From: Gongronella butleri
Taxonomy: Eukaryota; Mucoromycota; Mucoromycetes; Mucorales; Cunninghamellaceae
NCBI GenBank assembly: GCA_025201375.1
Contig: JAIWZP010000040.1
Span: 124,001 to 188,000, forward strand
DNA length: 64,000 nt
Direction of reading: 5' to 3'
The notes under the pieces: model-generated
Seen by the model: the letters and a program-made list of their open reading frames with translations, nothing else
The model's database searches: none
What the model was told of the DNA's origin: nothing
In this document: piece after piece, positions 44,846 through 56,814 of the stretch
How positions within the stretch are numbered: position 1 is the first letter of the stretch
How the letters are laid out: each line of letters begins with the position of its first letter
Made by a program: the position numbers and the translations under genes

Positions 44846-46895
44846 CTAGTCCAATGCAAATGTCGAATCGGTATCTTGCACGTCCAGGTGGCCCAATTGC
44901 CTGAAGAGATGATTGACGTCCTCGTCCATGTCGTCTCCCTCGTCGTGCTTTTTGTTGTTTGTGGATATCGCGGTGCTGTTTGAAGGTGTGGGTGACGCTG
45001 TCTTTGTGGTGCTGGAGGCAGACGCGGCCAGAGGCACGGCGGGTGCTTTTGCAAGATCCTTGCCCTCGCGGAACAGGTTCTCAAACAGCTCTCTGCCAAG
45101 TGATTTCTGCATCTGTGCCTGGCTGCTCTTGTGGAGGTGGAAGCTATTGTGGAATTCATGGTCAAACAGCATCTCGAGGCACTCGTTGGTCAGGGCGACC
45201 ATGCGGAACGATGGCAACGACAGGGCGCACGTCATTTTGTGGTCATCCAGCACGTGATCAAGCACGGCAAGGCGCTGGCGCAGCGAGCCTTGAAGCGAGC
45301 CCAGCTGACGTGCAATGGGCTCTGTCTCGGGCGGATCGTCCCCGTGCTCAATGGCTGTTTGTTCCAGCGCACCAAGGATAAGCGCTTGCACCGTGTTCCA
45401 TGCCAAACCCGTGTTTCCGTCGTGCAATTGTTGGATCAGCCACCACAAATCCTTAACAATCAGAATCAGCTCCTCATTGTTCAGTGTCGCGCCGTCGTGA
45501 CTGTACATGCTGAAAAAGAAACCCATGATCGACATCAAATCCTGCAAAACGGAAGAAAAATAAAATCGCATCAGTCACATCTTTTTTTTTCTTTTTTTTT
45601 TTTTTTCTTTTTTTACCCCATGCAGAATATCGCTGAGCCCTGTGACGGCGTCCTGGAAGCTGATGCCCAAGTGAGTTGGAGCCTTGAGATGCAAGTACAA
45701 GCGGTGGAGAAAGGCAATGGCAAGCTGATGCTGAGTGAACTCGTCGCTGTTGTCGTCGGTGTGATTGATGGTGGTTTGACGCGTGCGCACGGCGCGTCCC
45801 CACGTGGTGATGCCTTCGAGAAGGAGCAAGAAGCTGTCGAAATCAAGCTGGTTGTCCTGGCGGTCGCCTTGAGATTTTGCATAGTACAGCGCGCCGAAAA
45901 AGTGGTCGTAAATGATGGCAATCTCATCTTTTGAAAAAGCGGCGGTGCTGTCGAGGTGACGGATGGCCGAGCGCTTGGTATAGGATTCAATGTTGGCGGC
46001 GACCTTGAGCTGGTTGGTGCGGCGCATCTCGGTGACCATGTCATCGGTGACGAGGGAGAATTCGCGATAAGCCGTCAACATCAATTCGTTGAATTTGGTA
46101 AGGCGGCTAGGTTTGTTGCCGAGCTGCTTGCTGTGTCCAATGGGGTCGCCCAGTTGACTAAAGAAACGCTTGAGGATATCGAGGAACGCGCCATCGTCGC
46201 GCGTGCTGAGCAATTCTTCACCATTCATCTTGAGGATGGCAAGGCCGATCTGGAACAGGATCCGCGGGCCTTCCATGAACAAGCAATCGAGCACACGAAA
46301 GGCAAAGAGCAGCGGCATGGAATTGACGTATAAACTGAGGAACCACGGAAGACACGCGACCGACAACTGTACATCCGTCTTTTTGAAATGGTCCCACAGG
46401 ATTGGCATCGTCTTTTCCACCAATTGCTCAAAGATGATTTGGTCCAGCAGCGCACCATACATGGACGTGCTATAATAGCCAGGGCACAAGTGGTCAACAA
46501 GCACATTGAGCAGCCAAAACGCCTGTTCTTCCGTTGTGTAGATCAAAAGCGCCGATGTCACAATGTTCATCGCCTGACAGTAACCCAATTCAGGGTTGCG
46601 CCATGCGTACGCCGTCAGTACACGCCGCAGTCGATCGATGCCCTCGTCTTGCTGATATCCGGCATATTCGGGGAGTGACCGGTTCAAATCCTTTTCAATT
46701 TCCTCGGTGGCCAGCGACGTTTGGCCCGCGTACATTTTGACAAGATCGTCGTACACACCCGGATTCGCAAAGCGCAGAAAGGCAGACCCAGAGCACATTT
46801 CCCAGATCTCGCCGCGCAAATCGTTGGGAAGACCCACGCGCACAAGCTTTTTAAACGTCGGTGTATGCAAGGTGGTCAGATTGCGCCCATTTTCT

Positions 46896-46930
<35 letters not shown>

Positions 46931-48877
46931 TGAGCAAGGTGCCACCACGACCCCCTTTTTCGTTAAAGGGGACGGCGGGGAAAGAGGGGTTTACCAGAAA
47001 AATATTGCGTCCAGAGTTTCATTTTGCTGCGATCCTTTGTTTGCTTTGGATTTCCGGGGTAGCCAAAGGTAAGTCCAAGACCACCAAGTTGGTCCTTTGG
47101 CGCAGAGTCATCATCGCCCACATCAACAAGCTGCTCGGCGCGTTTGGCGTCACTTGGTGGATCAAACAACTTTTCCGAGCCGAGAGTCGTCATGTATGTC
47201 TTCAATTGCTTGTACGCGGTTGTCTGCTTCTTAAGATGGTCGCGCAGCCGCTGGCAAAAAGCCTCGACTTGCGGTTTCAGGGCCTGTGGGGGGTAGGACA
47301 AACAGAAAAAAGTGAATTAACACCGCCAATTTCGCATTTTAAGGCGATTCTTACCTGGAAGCGAAAGATGTGATCGATGTGGTGGTACGTGGTGATGGAC
47401 AAGGAGGCATTGTAGGTGCCATTGCTAATCCTCTCGACGCGTCGCACGGTGTACAATGGCAAGACAAGCGAAAGGATGGGTTGGTGTTGCTGTGGTGGTG
47501 GCATGCGCTGCTGCGACTCGTAAGCGAGGAATGAATCTGACAGATAGACACGGCCGTGAATTTCGCGTGGGATCGGCGTGTTGGATGAGCGATCGCGCGC
47601 ATTAAGCGTGTACGAGACCTCGAGCGCATCGTGCAACTGCTCAGACGCGGGCAGGCGGAAATGGTGACAAAAATCCTTGTTGCGCTTTTGCGCTGCCAAA
47701 TCCTGGCGCAATGGCTTGATCAGGTGCCGCTCGGAATTGGATGGCGACGGTGCCGGCTTGTTGTTGAATGGTGACGCGCCAGGGTCCGCGGGTGAAGACA
47801 CAAATGCGCCAAAGGCATCGTCTTGCGCGGCATAATATGCAGCACCAGGGGTATCTCCGGCAGAGTGCTTGAGCAGACGCAACATCGCCTGCCCAGCCAG
47901 GTGTACAAGCAAATCGTACACCTCATCGCGCTTAAACATCGTCGAAAACATGTACTAAACCGGTAAAAAAGACGCGTCAATGGGCCACAAAACAGAAAAA
48001 CAACAAAAAAATCAAAGAGCCATCTTTTGTTACCTTTTTGTCGTCCTTTGTGATGATTCGGAGGGCATCTGGGAATACGCTGCGCTTGGACTTGTCCTTT
48101 TGAATGTCTTGGATGTCCTTTAGCTCGAGCAACAGCTTGGTTTCGACACCAAGCAGGAACGAGTGAAATCCAACGTGATCCTCGCTAATGTACATCCATC
48201 CCTGGCGTGAATTGTACGCGCACGAGTAGTAGCTCACCAGTCGCTCGGATGGCGCAAGGTCAAACAGCTGCCGAAACGATCGAGATGCATTGCGCACGGA
48301 TTCGTCCGTCGACAATTCGTCCGTGCCCAGATCTATAAATAAAAAAAGCCATGAGGAATTGCCCGCGTGCCACGATAAGGTGGATAGGGGGGAAGATTAC
48401 CAGTGGCGGTCACAAGCATGTGGATCTTGTCCTTTACAAAGTCCTCTTTGGCATACGCGCTGTCCATATGCATCAATTCCGGAAAGATGTTTTGTTGGAG
48501 CCAAAACCAAGCTTTTTCAATCGTGGTGTCGGTCTCGGCGACAGCAATGAGCAGACACGTGGCATTGGGCTCGCGCTGGAAAAGAATGCGATAGGGCGAT
48601 TGCTTGGTGTCCAAAACATTGGCAATGGTGCTGAGCAGGCTCTTGAACACGCCTGCAGACTGCGACTTTTGCATCATGAAGCACTCGTTGTGCTGTATCG
48701 TCGTCCAAAAGGGCGTCAGGTTGATATCCACGGGCGACGGCAGCGTGAACGTCTAGAAAAAAAAAAAAAGAAAAAAAAGGGTTTGTCCGTGCCAAACTCG
48801 TCAAGAATTGCCCTCTTTTTCCGCCTTACGTTGGGTGGCACACCTAGTTGCTGGTGGTCATCTTCAAAAGAATCCAT
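44846..48877 (-). CDS. GRAM-TBC RabGAP of the TBC1D8/TBC1D9 (Mdr1/Gyp2) type
   Basis: Seven exons: 48877-48830, 48752-48401, 48332-48034, 47954-47355, 47283-46995, 46893-45617 and 45541-44846; all frames join, about 1186 residues. Two GRAM-like regions are visible: SFRQLFDLAPSERLVSYYSC ... GWMYISEDHVGFHSFLLGVE, and the second around FCHHFRLPASEQLHDALEVS ... GRVYLSDSFLAYES. The TBC domain starts near residue 550 (LVRVGLPNDLRGEIWEMCSG) and carries the Arg-finger motif IEKDLNRSLPEY and the Gln-finger motif GYCQAMNIV, so catalytic activity is expected. An EF-hand-like helical region follows (FSKDEIAIIYDHFFGALYYA ... LDFDSFLLLLEG). The architecture matches TBC1D9 in animals and Mdr1/Gyp2 in yeast, which accelerate GTP hydrolysis on Rabs at Golgi/endosomal membranes. 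Confidence 0.93.
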
Positions 48878-49227
48878 AGGTAGCCAGGCCAAGAAAAAAA
48901 AAATGAGACGAGGAAACGTGAAAAAGAGGCGACAGGAAGCGTCAATGCTTGTTTCACCTTTTTTTCTTGGTTCCCTTTCAATCTCCGTTGACCGCGGTAC
49001 ACGTTCCATGCCAAGCCCGAGCGCAGCGACGCCCTCTGATCCGATGTCCAAAGAGGCAGAAAGGGGCAAAAACGCTTCAATTTCTAGTGGGATCACCTGC
49101 TCTCATATCATTGAAACTGTGGATCACGCTCGTAGCGATATTTTAAGACCACGTTTATACTTAGCAACACGTAATTCACGCGTAAGGATGGGCCACTGCC
49201 AAAAAATACGCCACGTACATCTTGTGC

Positions 49228-49263
<36 letters not shown>

Positions 49264-51283
49264 ACGCACCACTGGCCACAGAGCCCTTTTTTACCCTTTT
49301 TTTTTTTTTTTTTGTCGTGACTGCCATTGAGATTTGTTGGGTGGCTACAAGGCGGCTTTTCGCGGCATGATCCACATGTGGGATGAATTTGAGCCTTTTT
49401 TTTAATCCAAGTCTTGTAAATGCTTTGCCATGTACCTTATTTTGTCTCTGTAAAATGTCTTCAAGCCTCCAAACAATTGCAGCTTCTCGCACAGGGCAGC
49501 TTCCATAAAAACAAGCATGCAAAAGCTAAAAAATGAGGACCATGCGCTTAGTTTTTTTTTTTTTTACAACTTTCTTTTAAATTACACATTTTCTAACGCG
49601 GCTGTGTAAAACGCGAAAAGACGCGAATTTTCATCTCAAGGCAAGCTCAATGAGAATTGCCCGCAACGCCATGAAAGTCATTTCATCAAAAAGAGCATGG
49701 CTCATGATGTATGTGAACATTGATGATCAATGAAAAATGTAATTTTTTGATACTTTTTTTACGGTTTTAAAATCATATGTATTTTTCGACACGCGATAAA
49801 CCGCGTCGAACGATGAGCTCCACGTGCCTTTTATTCTTCAAATCCATGTACCTGGAGTACCTCTTGCTAATGGACGCGTCGACGAGGGTCTATGGACACG
49901 CTTTTCGTGTGTCATTCGCGGTTGACGTTTGAATTAAAATCCGCCATTGCTCGTGAGCCGTCACATGGATCGCACTCTTTTTTGGCATTTTTCGCGGTTT
50001 GTGCATGCAGTGCGTCTTGTGAGCAGGTTTGCGTCATTTGAGAGACTTGATCTTTCAATTTTGGTTTTGGGGCCTCGCAAGAGCTGGTTTTGCTACTGCA
50101 TTTGCGCATTAGCGCACCCGTCAGGCTTTTGACAGGCTCCACGGGTGTCCAATTCGCTTTTCCAGTTTTCCGGTTCATAGAGAGATGTGTTTTGGCGGTG
50201 AACGAGCCGTGATTATCCCTCGAGCAACAACAATTCAGCCTATCTTAAAATCAGCGTTTTGACATCAATTCTACGCCCAATCACAAGCAATCACATACGA
50301 AAAAAAAGGTCCCTTTGCATGGCCTAAACTCGGCGGGTTGATGAAAAATGATCAAAATAGCGGGCAAACAGCCAAAATGCACAAAAGATATGTGTTAAAA
50401 ATTGCCTGGATCATCATTTTTATTGTAGATACAACACGCAACTAGCGTAAGCTTGCAGCATTTTAAAATGAGCATGACAGCAAAAAGACCGGGTTGGGCA
50501 TGAAATGCAAAAAAAATACCTATTTGCGCACTATAAATCAAGGAAAAGACGGGGTTGGGGCGCGTTTGATCGGTGTGGGGTGCAGTCGCTCTTTGAAAAG
50601 AAGCGGCTCAACACGTTTTGGGGCAAATGTTTTTGGAAATGACCAAATTCTATGCGGAAATTGACCTGCCGACAAATGTTTCCAGAGAAGAAATCTTTTG
50701 ACACTTTGTTGCTCGACCTGAAGCAACTGGGCATCACCCTTCCATTGCGCAGAAACTCGATTTTCCCAATTTTCAAAATCAATGAGTCGTTCAACACATA
50801 TGGACCCCAAAACAGTTGTGGACGAGTTTGACGCGTTTTTAAAGCCTTGTTCGCAAGCCATTGCATTTTTCATATGGCAAAGGAGCCATTTGGTCACGTG
50901 CACACAATTGCGGCTGCTCAATCTTTTCAAAGCGGTTCCCATTTTGACACTTTTGCGCGGCAATGGCGTTCATGAAGACTCGGTTCTCTAGGATAAGTGA
51001 ATTTTATTATTAATTTTTTCGTGTCAGAGCACACACACACAAGACATGTGAAGCAGGGGGGTAAATTACGTGAAACGGTGATCGGAAAAGGGGAACAGCT
51101 TTGTATAGACAAAAAAAAAAAAGTAAAAATGATGCAAATGGAATACATGGGAGTGGACGGGCATGGGAGAAAAGAAGGAAGGGATGTATGAACAGGGACA
51201 AGAAAAAAACGAAGGAGTTGGGGGGGGGGCAAGGGCTATCTATGCAAGGGACAAACAATAACAAAAAAAAAAAAAGCAGCGAT
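48878..51283. other. Repeat-rich intergenic region
   Basis: 2.4 kb between the RabGAP start and the IP6K stop. It contains A31 near 49231 and T18 near 49300, a RepB copy (about 49.59-50.45 kb), and a 50.56-50.99 kb stretch where several frames are briefly open but none is continuous. The probable 3' UTR of the IP6K lies at the right edge. Confidence 0.45.
49590..50450 (+). repeat. RepB dispersed repeat, copy 4
   Basis: Collinear with copy 2 (13.17-14.1 kb) and copy 1 (5.94-6.72 kb): ACGCGAAAAGACGCG near 49610; GATAAACCGCGTC at 49795-49807; TGCTAATGGACGCGTCGA near 49867; GTCTATGGACACGC near 49889; TTTTTTGGCATTTTTCGCGG near 49979; AATTTTGGTTTTGGGGCC near 50057; and TTTGCATGGCCTAAACTC at 50304-50321. 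Non-coding. Confidence 0.6.
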
Positions 51284-53359
51284 CTATTCCTTGTCATCCG
51301 TCAATTGCACAAGATCGTTTGGGTCACCACCATGAGAGGTATAGATCCACGAGAAGCAGGCTATAAGTGAGCGCAAGCCCAAGAGGTAGCCTTCGTCGGG
51401 GCCAATGGAGTCGGCATGTTGCGGCCAAGGGTGCTCATCGGGCGGATAGGTGAACAATGTGTGTTGATCGAGCCATTCCTGCTTTGTGACGCTCTTTGCA
51501 AAGTCAATGAGGCGCACATCGATCTGGCGCTTGTTTGTTGGTGCTGCATCGTAGATGATCAAGAGGGATGACGCGTAAAATCGATAAGAATCCATGGATT
51601 GGATGATACGATAGATGAGGGTCAATTTGCGGATGAGGGCGGGCAGGTGTCTGATATGTGCGCCATTGCCATTGTCAAAGTAGTGGACGAGGGTGTCGCG
51701 GAAAGTGTCTGGGGTGAGCGTGCGGCCGTGATATTTGTCCTCAAACAGGAACCGGCCCTGTTTCAGGCTATACACTTGCATCCCGGACACGCGCACACCC
51801 ATCGCTGCGCTGGTCGATCTCTTGCACTTGTTGGTCTGGCTCAGGTACTTGGCCGGGGTCGCGTACACGCTATGTTGGCGCGTGCCCATCTTCAAATCGA
51901 GCACACAGGGGTATTGCACGCCGTCCGTCAGATCCTCAATCAAGATGAATTGCTGCACATCATCCACATTCACCTTTTCCAGGTCGCGACGGTACATTTG
52001 CTCGGACCACGGATTGGTGGGTGCACGCCTTGGGCGCCAGCTGGCCGAGGACGCCGAGGACGATGCATTGCCATCTGACATCGCCGATGACGACGCGGTC
52101 CTTGGCGGCATCTTGGCCCTTTTGTCATCCACGACCTCTGAATCATCCATTGTGCGTGTGTCTAAAGAAACAGGCACAATGTCATCCTCGGGTGTCATCA
52201 TATCGGTGGCTACAGGTGGCATTGGCGGCGATGACAGCGACAATGGCGAGTGCGAGAGCAATGGCGACGGTGGTGCGTCATTTTCCGATGATGGTTGTAC
52301 CATTGGCGATTCATTGGCGACATGATTGGTGATTTCTGAGGTGGACAATCCCGGAAATGGGCGAATACTGGGATTGTGCAGCTTTGTCTCCCTCATTCGT
52401 GGTGTCTGAGGTGCAGAGGTAGTTGTGCCAATGATGGTGGGCTGACGCGGGTGGACGATAATCTGCGGTGACGACGGAGATTGGCAATTTGCCGCATTTC
52501 CTTCAGGAGCGGCAGGGGCTGATTGAGGCAATACGTCGTCAGGTGTAGCAGGCAGGCGTTGAGGCGCGTAGCTCGAGACAAGCATGCCAAAGGGCGGCTG
52601 GTGAGTCGCGGGGATGGACGCGCGACGCATACCGGCAGTCGACGTGTCCAACGAGCTGGACAATGATTTGATTGGCTGACGCGACGCGTCGGTTGCCATG
52701 GCAACGGGCAATGGTGCAGAAGGATTTGAAGAAGATGGCGATGAGGGGCTCTCCTTTGGACGCAAATCCAAAACGCTGCGCGACGGGTGCAAACAAGGCG
52801 GTGGAGGCGTATTGCCTTGGTATTGCTCCAATTGCCGCAAGCGCATGCCCTGCTGCCAATCGCGTACCTGTTGCAATCGCTCCTGTAGCGCCTCGGGTGA
52901 AAACACCTCGCGAAGCACTTGCTCCTTGAACGATCGAGGCGACAATGCCGGCCGTTGCTCGTCGTCGGCGTGCAATGGCTTGTTGTTGGTGTTATTTGTG
53001 CTGACGGTACGCCTGCGACGCGTGGGTTGGCGGTCGCGCTTCCAGCTCACAAGCAAATGCGGATTGTCGGCCAAAATGACCTCCGGAAGCATGGGCTGGG
53101 CATTAGATGACCGGTACGTGACATTGACCACGCCAAGGTATTGAGAGATGAACGGCAGCAGCGCCGTATGGTGCTGATCGAGGTGCTCGTAGAATTGCCG
53201 CTCCTTGTGGCTCATGGGCTTGCAGATGGCTCGCTTGGAGAACCGGAAAAACGAGCAATGCCCGCCAACTTGGTTCTGGAACGGAAGCAGAGGCAGCGAC
53301 GACGTCAACGTCGTCGGATCGTACGACCCGCGACGCTCAGAGTCCATGGACGACGACAT
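51284..53359 (-). CDS. KCS1: Inositol hexakisphosphate kinase
   Basis: An intronless frame of 691 residues from ATG 53359 (MSSSMDSERRGSYDP). The N-terminus has the IP6K entry motif FQNQVGGHCSFFRFSKRAIC and FYEHLDQHHTALLPFISQYL. A long disordered Ser/Pro-rich middle follows. The catalytic half holds FILIEDLTDGVQYPCVLDLK (containing P-x-x-x-D-x-K) with MGTRQHSVYATPAKYLSQTN near residue 480, SAAMGVRVSGMQVY, YRFYASSLLIIYDA and VRLIDFAKSVT near residue 620 (I-D-F Mg2+ site). This is the inositol polyphosphate kinase fold of Kcs1-type enzymes, which make 5-PP-InsP5 from InsP6. A second ATG at 53347 is a possible alternative start. Confidence 0.95.
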   Translation of the reverse strand: MSSSMDSERRGSYDPTTLTSSLPLLPFQNQVGGHCSFFRFSKRAICKPMSHKERQFYEHLDQHHTALLPFISQYLGVVNVTYRSSNAQPMLPEVILADNPHLLVSWKRDRQPTRRRRTVSTNNTNNKPLHADDEQRPALSPRSFKEQVLREVFSPEALQERLQQVRDWQQGMRLRQLEQYQGNTPPPPCLHPSRSVLDLRPKESPSSPSSSNPSAPLPVAMATDASRQPIKSLSSSLDTSTAGMRRASIPATHQPPFGMLVSSYAPQRLPATPDDVLPQSAPAAPEGNAANCQSPSSPQIIVHPRQPTIIGTTTSAPQTPRMRETKLHNPSIRPFPGLSTSEITNHVANESPMVQPSSENDAPPSPLLSHSPLSLSSPPMPPVATDMMTPEDDIVPVSLDTRTMDDSEVVDDKRAKMPPRTASSSAMSDGNASSSASSASWRPRRAPTNPWSEQMYRRDLEKVNVDDVQQFILIEDLTDGVQYPCVLDLKMGTRQHSVYATPAKYLSQTNKCKRSTSAAMGVRVSGMQVYSLKQGRFLFEDKYHGRTLTPDTFRDTLVHYFDNGNGAHIRHLPALIRKLTLIYRIIQSMDSYRFYASSLLIIYDAAPTNKRQIDVRLIDFAKSVTKQEWLDQHTLFTYPPDEHPWPQHADSIGPDEGYLLGLRSLIACFSWIYTSHGGDPNDLVQLTDDKE

Positions 53360-53810
53360 TGGGGCGAGGGAAAAAATAAAAAGAAAGAAAAAACACAGAC
53401 AAGAGGGCGCGAAAATGTGTGAACAACAAAAAAAAAGATAAAAGACGAGAAAGAAAAAGGGTCGCAGACAATGGTGAGTTGGCTCCACTCACAACGACAT
53501 GCAGACAAAGAGAAAAAAAAAAAAGGAAAGAAAGAACAAAAAAAAAAAAAAAAAAAAAAAAGTGCGGGGATGCCCCCCGCTTTTTATGGCTTTGGCGACA
53601 AAAAGGGAAAATGGATATGGGGACAATCAAATGCGATTTTCAATGACAGCCCCCGGGCACCATCGTTTTCTCTTTTTTTTTACGCACGCGATTTAAAAAA
53701 AAATCGATACAACAGGGAGGCAATGGCAAAAAGCAAAATGAAAAAAAGAGTTAGGGGAAGATAAAAACAAAAAAGACGCGAGAGAAGGGGGTATCGTTTA
53801 AAAGTAGAGC
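53360..53810. other. IP6K promoter / PHAF1-like 3' flank
   Basis: 451 bp between two genes on the minus strand. It contains A19-type homopolymers near 53538 and A/T-rich DNA. A divergent ORF on the plus strand (53419-53764) is a lysine-rich homopolymer artefact. Confidence 0.5.
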
Positions 53811-55892
53811 TCAAAACAGCACAATGGTGGGCACGTCGCCATTTTTCATGACCTCCATGACAATGCCTTGCTTGTACCCCGTCAGATACGTGGAGCCAAA
53901 CGGATTTTGCTCATTCGACCCACGTGTCAGGATCACTGGCTTTTGCTGTTCAATTTGCGACTGGTCCGACGCCTTGGTGGTGATCTTATTGCCTGACGAC
54001 CACGGCATCCGCTGCTGCATCGTCGTGATCTACGCGAAAATGTCGATTAAAATTCACTTTTGGCGTGAACGTGACCTTTTTTTTTTTTTCGTTTACCTTC
54101 ATGCTCGCTGTCAGCACGTGAGCAGGGACCTGATCATCACTGGGGTCCGATGTCACGTCCACAAGCATATCTTTCTTGGACGCATCATGACCTTTCTTGG
54201 GAAGAATCACTTGGTATGGACAACGTTTATATCTGACAGGCTAGTCATGAGCAAAGGACGATATTTTTGTGTTTTCTTTCTTTTTTTTCTGTACCTCTGG
54301 AAATCATAGTGACCGGGAATATTTCCATGCAAGATCACTTTTTTACAAACATGGCGCGAGCCGTCCACGAGAATGTCCAGACCGAGGTGGAAATAATTCA
54401 AAAAATAATCCGTTGCCTGGGGCCCGTGTAACTCTACCCAATGGCATTAAAGTGAGCTGAGCACGCGCCACAAACGCGAGCGTGCCAATTGTCGGCTTGA
54501 TCGCATTGTCAATTTTTTTTTTTTTTTTTAACCTTGATCGTCCTCTGCGCCATTGTCGGCTGCATGGCTATTCTTGCCAAACGCGAATTGATCGTCCACG
54601 GAATGGATCTTCATCTTGTCTTCCTCCTTATAAAACACGCGCGACGGGCGACCCAAATCGGCGAGGATATTTTGCACGGTCGTGTGATGCAGCCGGATGT
54701 CGACGAGATTGTCGTTTGCGGTGGCCGCGGGCGAGCCTGATGACGCCGAGTCGCGCTTGCTGCCCTTTCCGCTCGACGTGCTCGGAAAGCGCAGCTGGAT
54801 ACCCGCGCCCACGGTCGCTACCACCGCTTCGACGTCGCGACGGCCGTGTTTGCCATATTTCAGGCCCTCGCCAATCTCTAGCAGCGTCTTGGACAGGTTC
54901 GGCAGGCTTGCAGACACCCAATTCGCACATTGGCTCGGAAACAGGTACACTTTGGATGCAATGGGCGTCGTTCCATCCGGGAATTCAAGCGGCATCTCTA
55001 TAAAAACAAGTCAGTGGGGGGGGGGGTCTTGTGCCATTCACGACTGCCTTGGCTTGCCTGTGGATTGTCTATAGAGATCATGGTGCTTGGCGGGAATCGG
55101 GAAGCTAAAGGAAAGACCCTGCAATAATAAAAAGTGGCAAAAAAAAAGGGTCATCATCAATGATCAATCGAGCGCGCTCATGCATGCCATACGGGGTAAT
55201 TGAGCGTATAAATGCCTTGGTGGAGATCAAAGTCGCCAGGGTACGTCGGTCTGGGCCAGGAAGGAATCACATAAGTACAACCTGGCACGTTCAACATCCC
55301 ATTTTATCGGATTTTACCCAAACGACTTGTAAATCGACAAAAATGTGGGAATAGTCCTACTCGAGCTAAAACAATATGAAAAAGAGGCGGCCGTGAGATA
55401 TCGTGCTGCGGGAGCGTATTCGTTTCTTACCTAACATCGGTGCTCTGATATACAAGCTTCACTTTTGTCGGGTCGAAACACTCAATTCCTTTGAGACGTT
55501 GCAAAGACGCGTCAAACCAAAGATGAATGCCATTCTGTGGAAGCGTCAAAATCACAGGGCATCGCAAAGGCTCCTTATCAACGTGTAAAAAAGAAAAAAG
55601 ACCAGTCAGTTACCATGACATCAAGAAAGAGAGTAAATAATACCTTTTCATCGTACTTGAGGTCGACGCGCGGGAAGAAAAACACCTTGTCGCGAAGGAA
55701 TTGAATTGTATCCCACAGAGAGATACCTGAAATAAAAACAGACGTAAGCGACAATGCTCACAAAAGTGAAAAAAAAAAAGACGTCGGGAGCGTACCAAGA
55801 CGAAACGGCCCCAGGCTTTTGCCGGGGACAATCAGCAGCTCGATACGCTTAGCACTAGTGGGCTCGTTAATGGAAACCTGCTGGGGCTTCAT
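53811..55892 (-). CDS. PHAF1/UPF0183 (C16orf70-like) protein
   Basis: Ten exons: 55892-55796, 55726-55644, 55573-55431, 55365-55318, 55250-55193, 55118-55058, 54997-54533, 54433-54295, 54232-54097 and 54029-53811, about 482 residues. Family motifs run in order: ELLIVPGKSLGPFRLGISLW, PVILTLPQNGIHLWFDASLQ, RLKGIECFDPTKVKLVY, SIYKSFGPTYPGDFD, GLSFSFPIPAKHHDLY, MPLEFPDGTTPIASKVYLF, TDYFLNYFHLGLDILVDGSR, GHYDFQRYKRCPYQVILPKK and NEQNPFGSTYLTGYKQGIVM. This is the UPF0183 family; the human member PHAF1 acts at phagophores in autophagy, so a membrane-recruitment role is likely. Human length is about 420. Intron 6 appears to use a GC donor (CAG-GCAAGC at 55057). Very short exons (48 and 58 nt) make the join sensitive to error, but each piece matches the family. 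Confidence 0.88.
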
Positions 55893-56540
55893 AGCAGGTA
55901 AAAAATAAAATAAAAAGGAAAAGGAAAATTGGGAGTGAAAACAATAAAAAAAAAAAGAGAATAAGAAGAAAAAGAAGCAAAAAAAAGCGTGAGATTGCTT
56001 GCAGGCCCTTTTTTTAATCGCGCGGGCAGGCGTAAACCCAGCTCAGCTCCGCAGCTATACGGCGTGCATGTGCGCCAACAAGGTGCTAATGCCACAGTCA
56101 TGTGTCCTGGTCAAGTGACCACAATGACGATACACCCGAACAGGTCAAGAGCACGGTCATTTTGATCCCCAGGCACCCCAAATTGAGGAGCCAGGTGCTT
56201 CAAGCGCTGAAACAGAAGGGCACATCCTCGCCATTTTTGCTTTTTGTGACCTTGGCCTCTTGATGAGCTGCGCCAGCTGCAGGCGACTGAATAAACATTT
56301 CCATTATCCATGCCTTTAATGCGGAAAAATAAAATCTGACGTGCGTAAGTTGAATGTCGAGAAAGCATGAAGTACAATAGTCCAGCATGCTCGGTGGCTG
56401 CCGCCATGTCGCGACTTCAAAGGCGGAAAGTGAAGCAGATCTTGTCTGGCCATGGTGCAGGTATGTGGATTTGTAGCATAACGTGTTTTGTAAGACAGAG
56501 AGAAGGGACGGCCGCTAAAAATCTGGGGCAAAGTCAATTT

Positions 56541-56751
56541 TGGCGCGTCACATCGCGTCTTTTTTTTTTTACACATTGGCCCACACCACAAATCCACCAG
56601 CGGCAATGTGAGCCACGTGGTTGGCCTCTCTGTCGTAGCGATACGCCACAGGTTCGGCATCGATGCAATGAATCAAGTCCATGTATCATGTAATATGAGC
56701 CCACGCACCCACGCGTCACGTCGCGCCTTTTTTTTTTTTTTACACATTGGG
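56541..56751 (+). repeat. Duplicated ~35-bp segment with T-run
   Basis: The pattern GCGTCACATCGCGTC-T10-ACACATTGG near 56545-56580 recurs as GCGTCACGTCGCGCC-T13-ACACATTGG near 56718-56751, about 172 bp apart. The DNA between them is unique. Confidence 0.7.
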
Positions 56752-56814
56752 TTCCCCCCACACTACCAGTTGAGGGTAGACCCAATTTTCCAGAGATGTT
56801 AATTTTTTCGCGAA

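Noticed and set aside
46680..46700. GGTTCAAATCC, resembling a tRNA T-arm
   Set aside because: It lies inside an exon of the RabGAP gene, and no acceptor or anticodon stem can be drawn around it.
50560..50990. Several short plus- and minus-strand frames that look partly protein-like (for example MTKFYAEIDLPTNVSREEIF on +)
   Set aside because: Each is broken by stops within 20-60 codons, frames conflict, and no family or splice signals support a gene. It may be old transposon sequence but nothing decisive is visible.
53419..53764. Lysine-rich open frames on the plus strand upstream of IP6K
   Set aside because: They are translations of A-runs in the IP6K 5' flank.
56130..56263. Short plus-strand frame KSTVILIPRHPKLRSQVLQA as a possible last exon
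   Set aside because: No upstream exon with fitting frame was found, the frame is closed by TAA just upstream, and no family is recognised.
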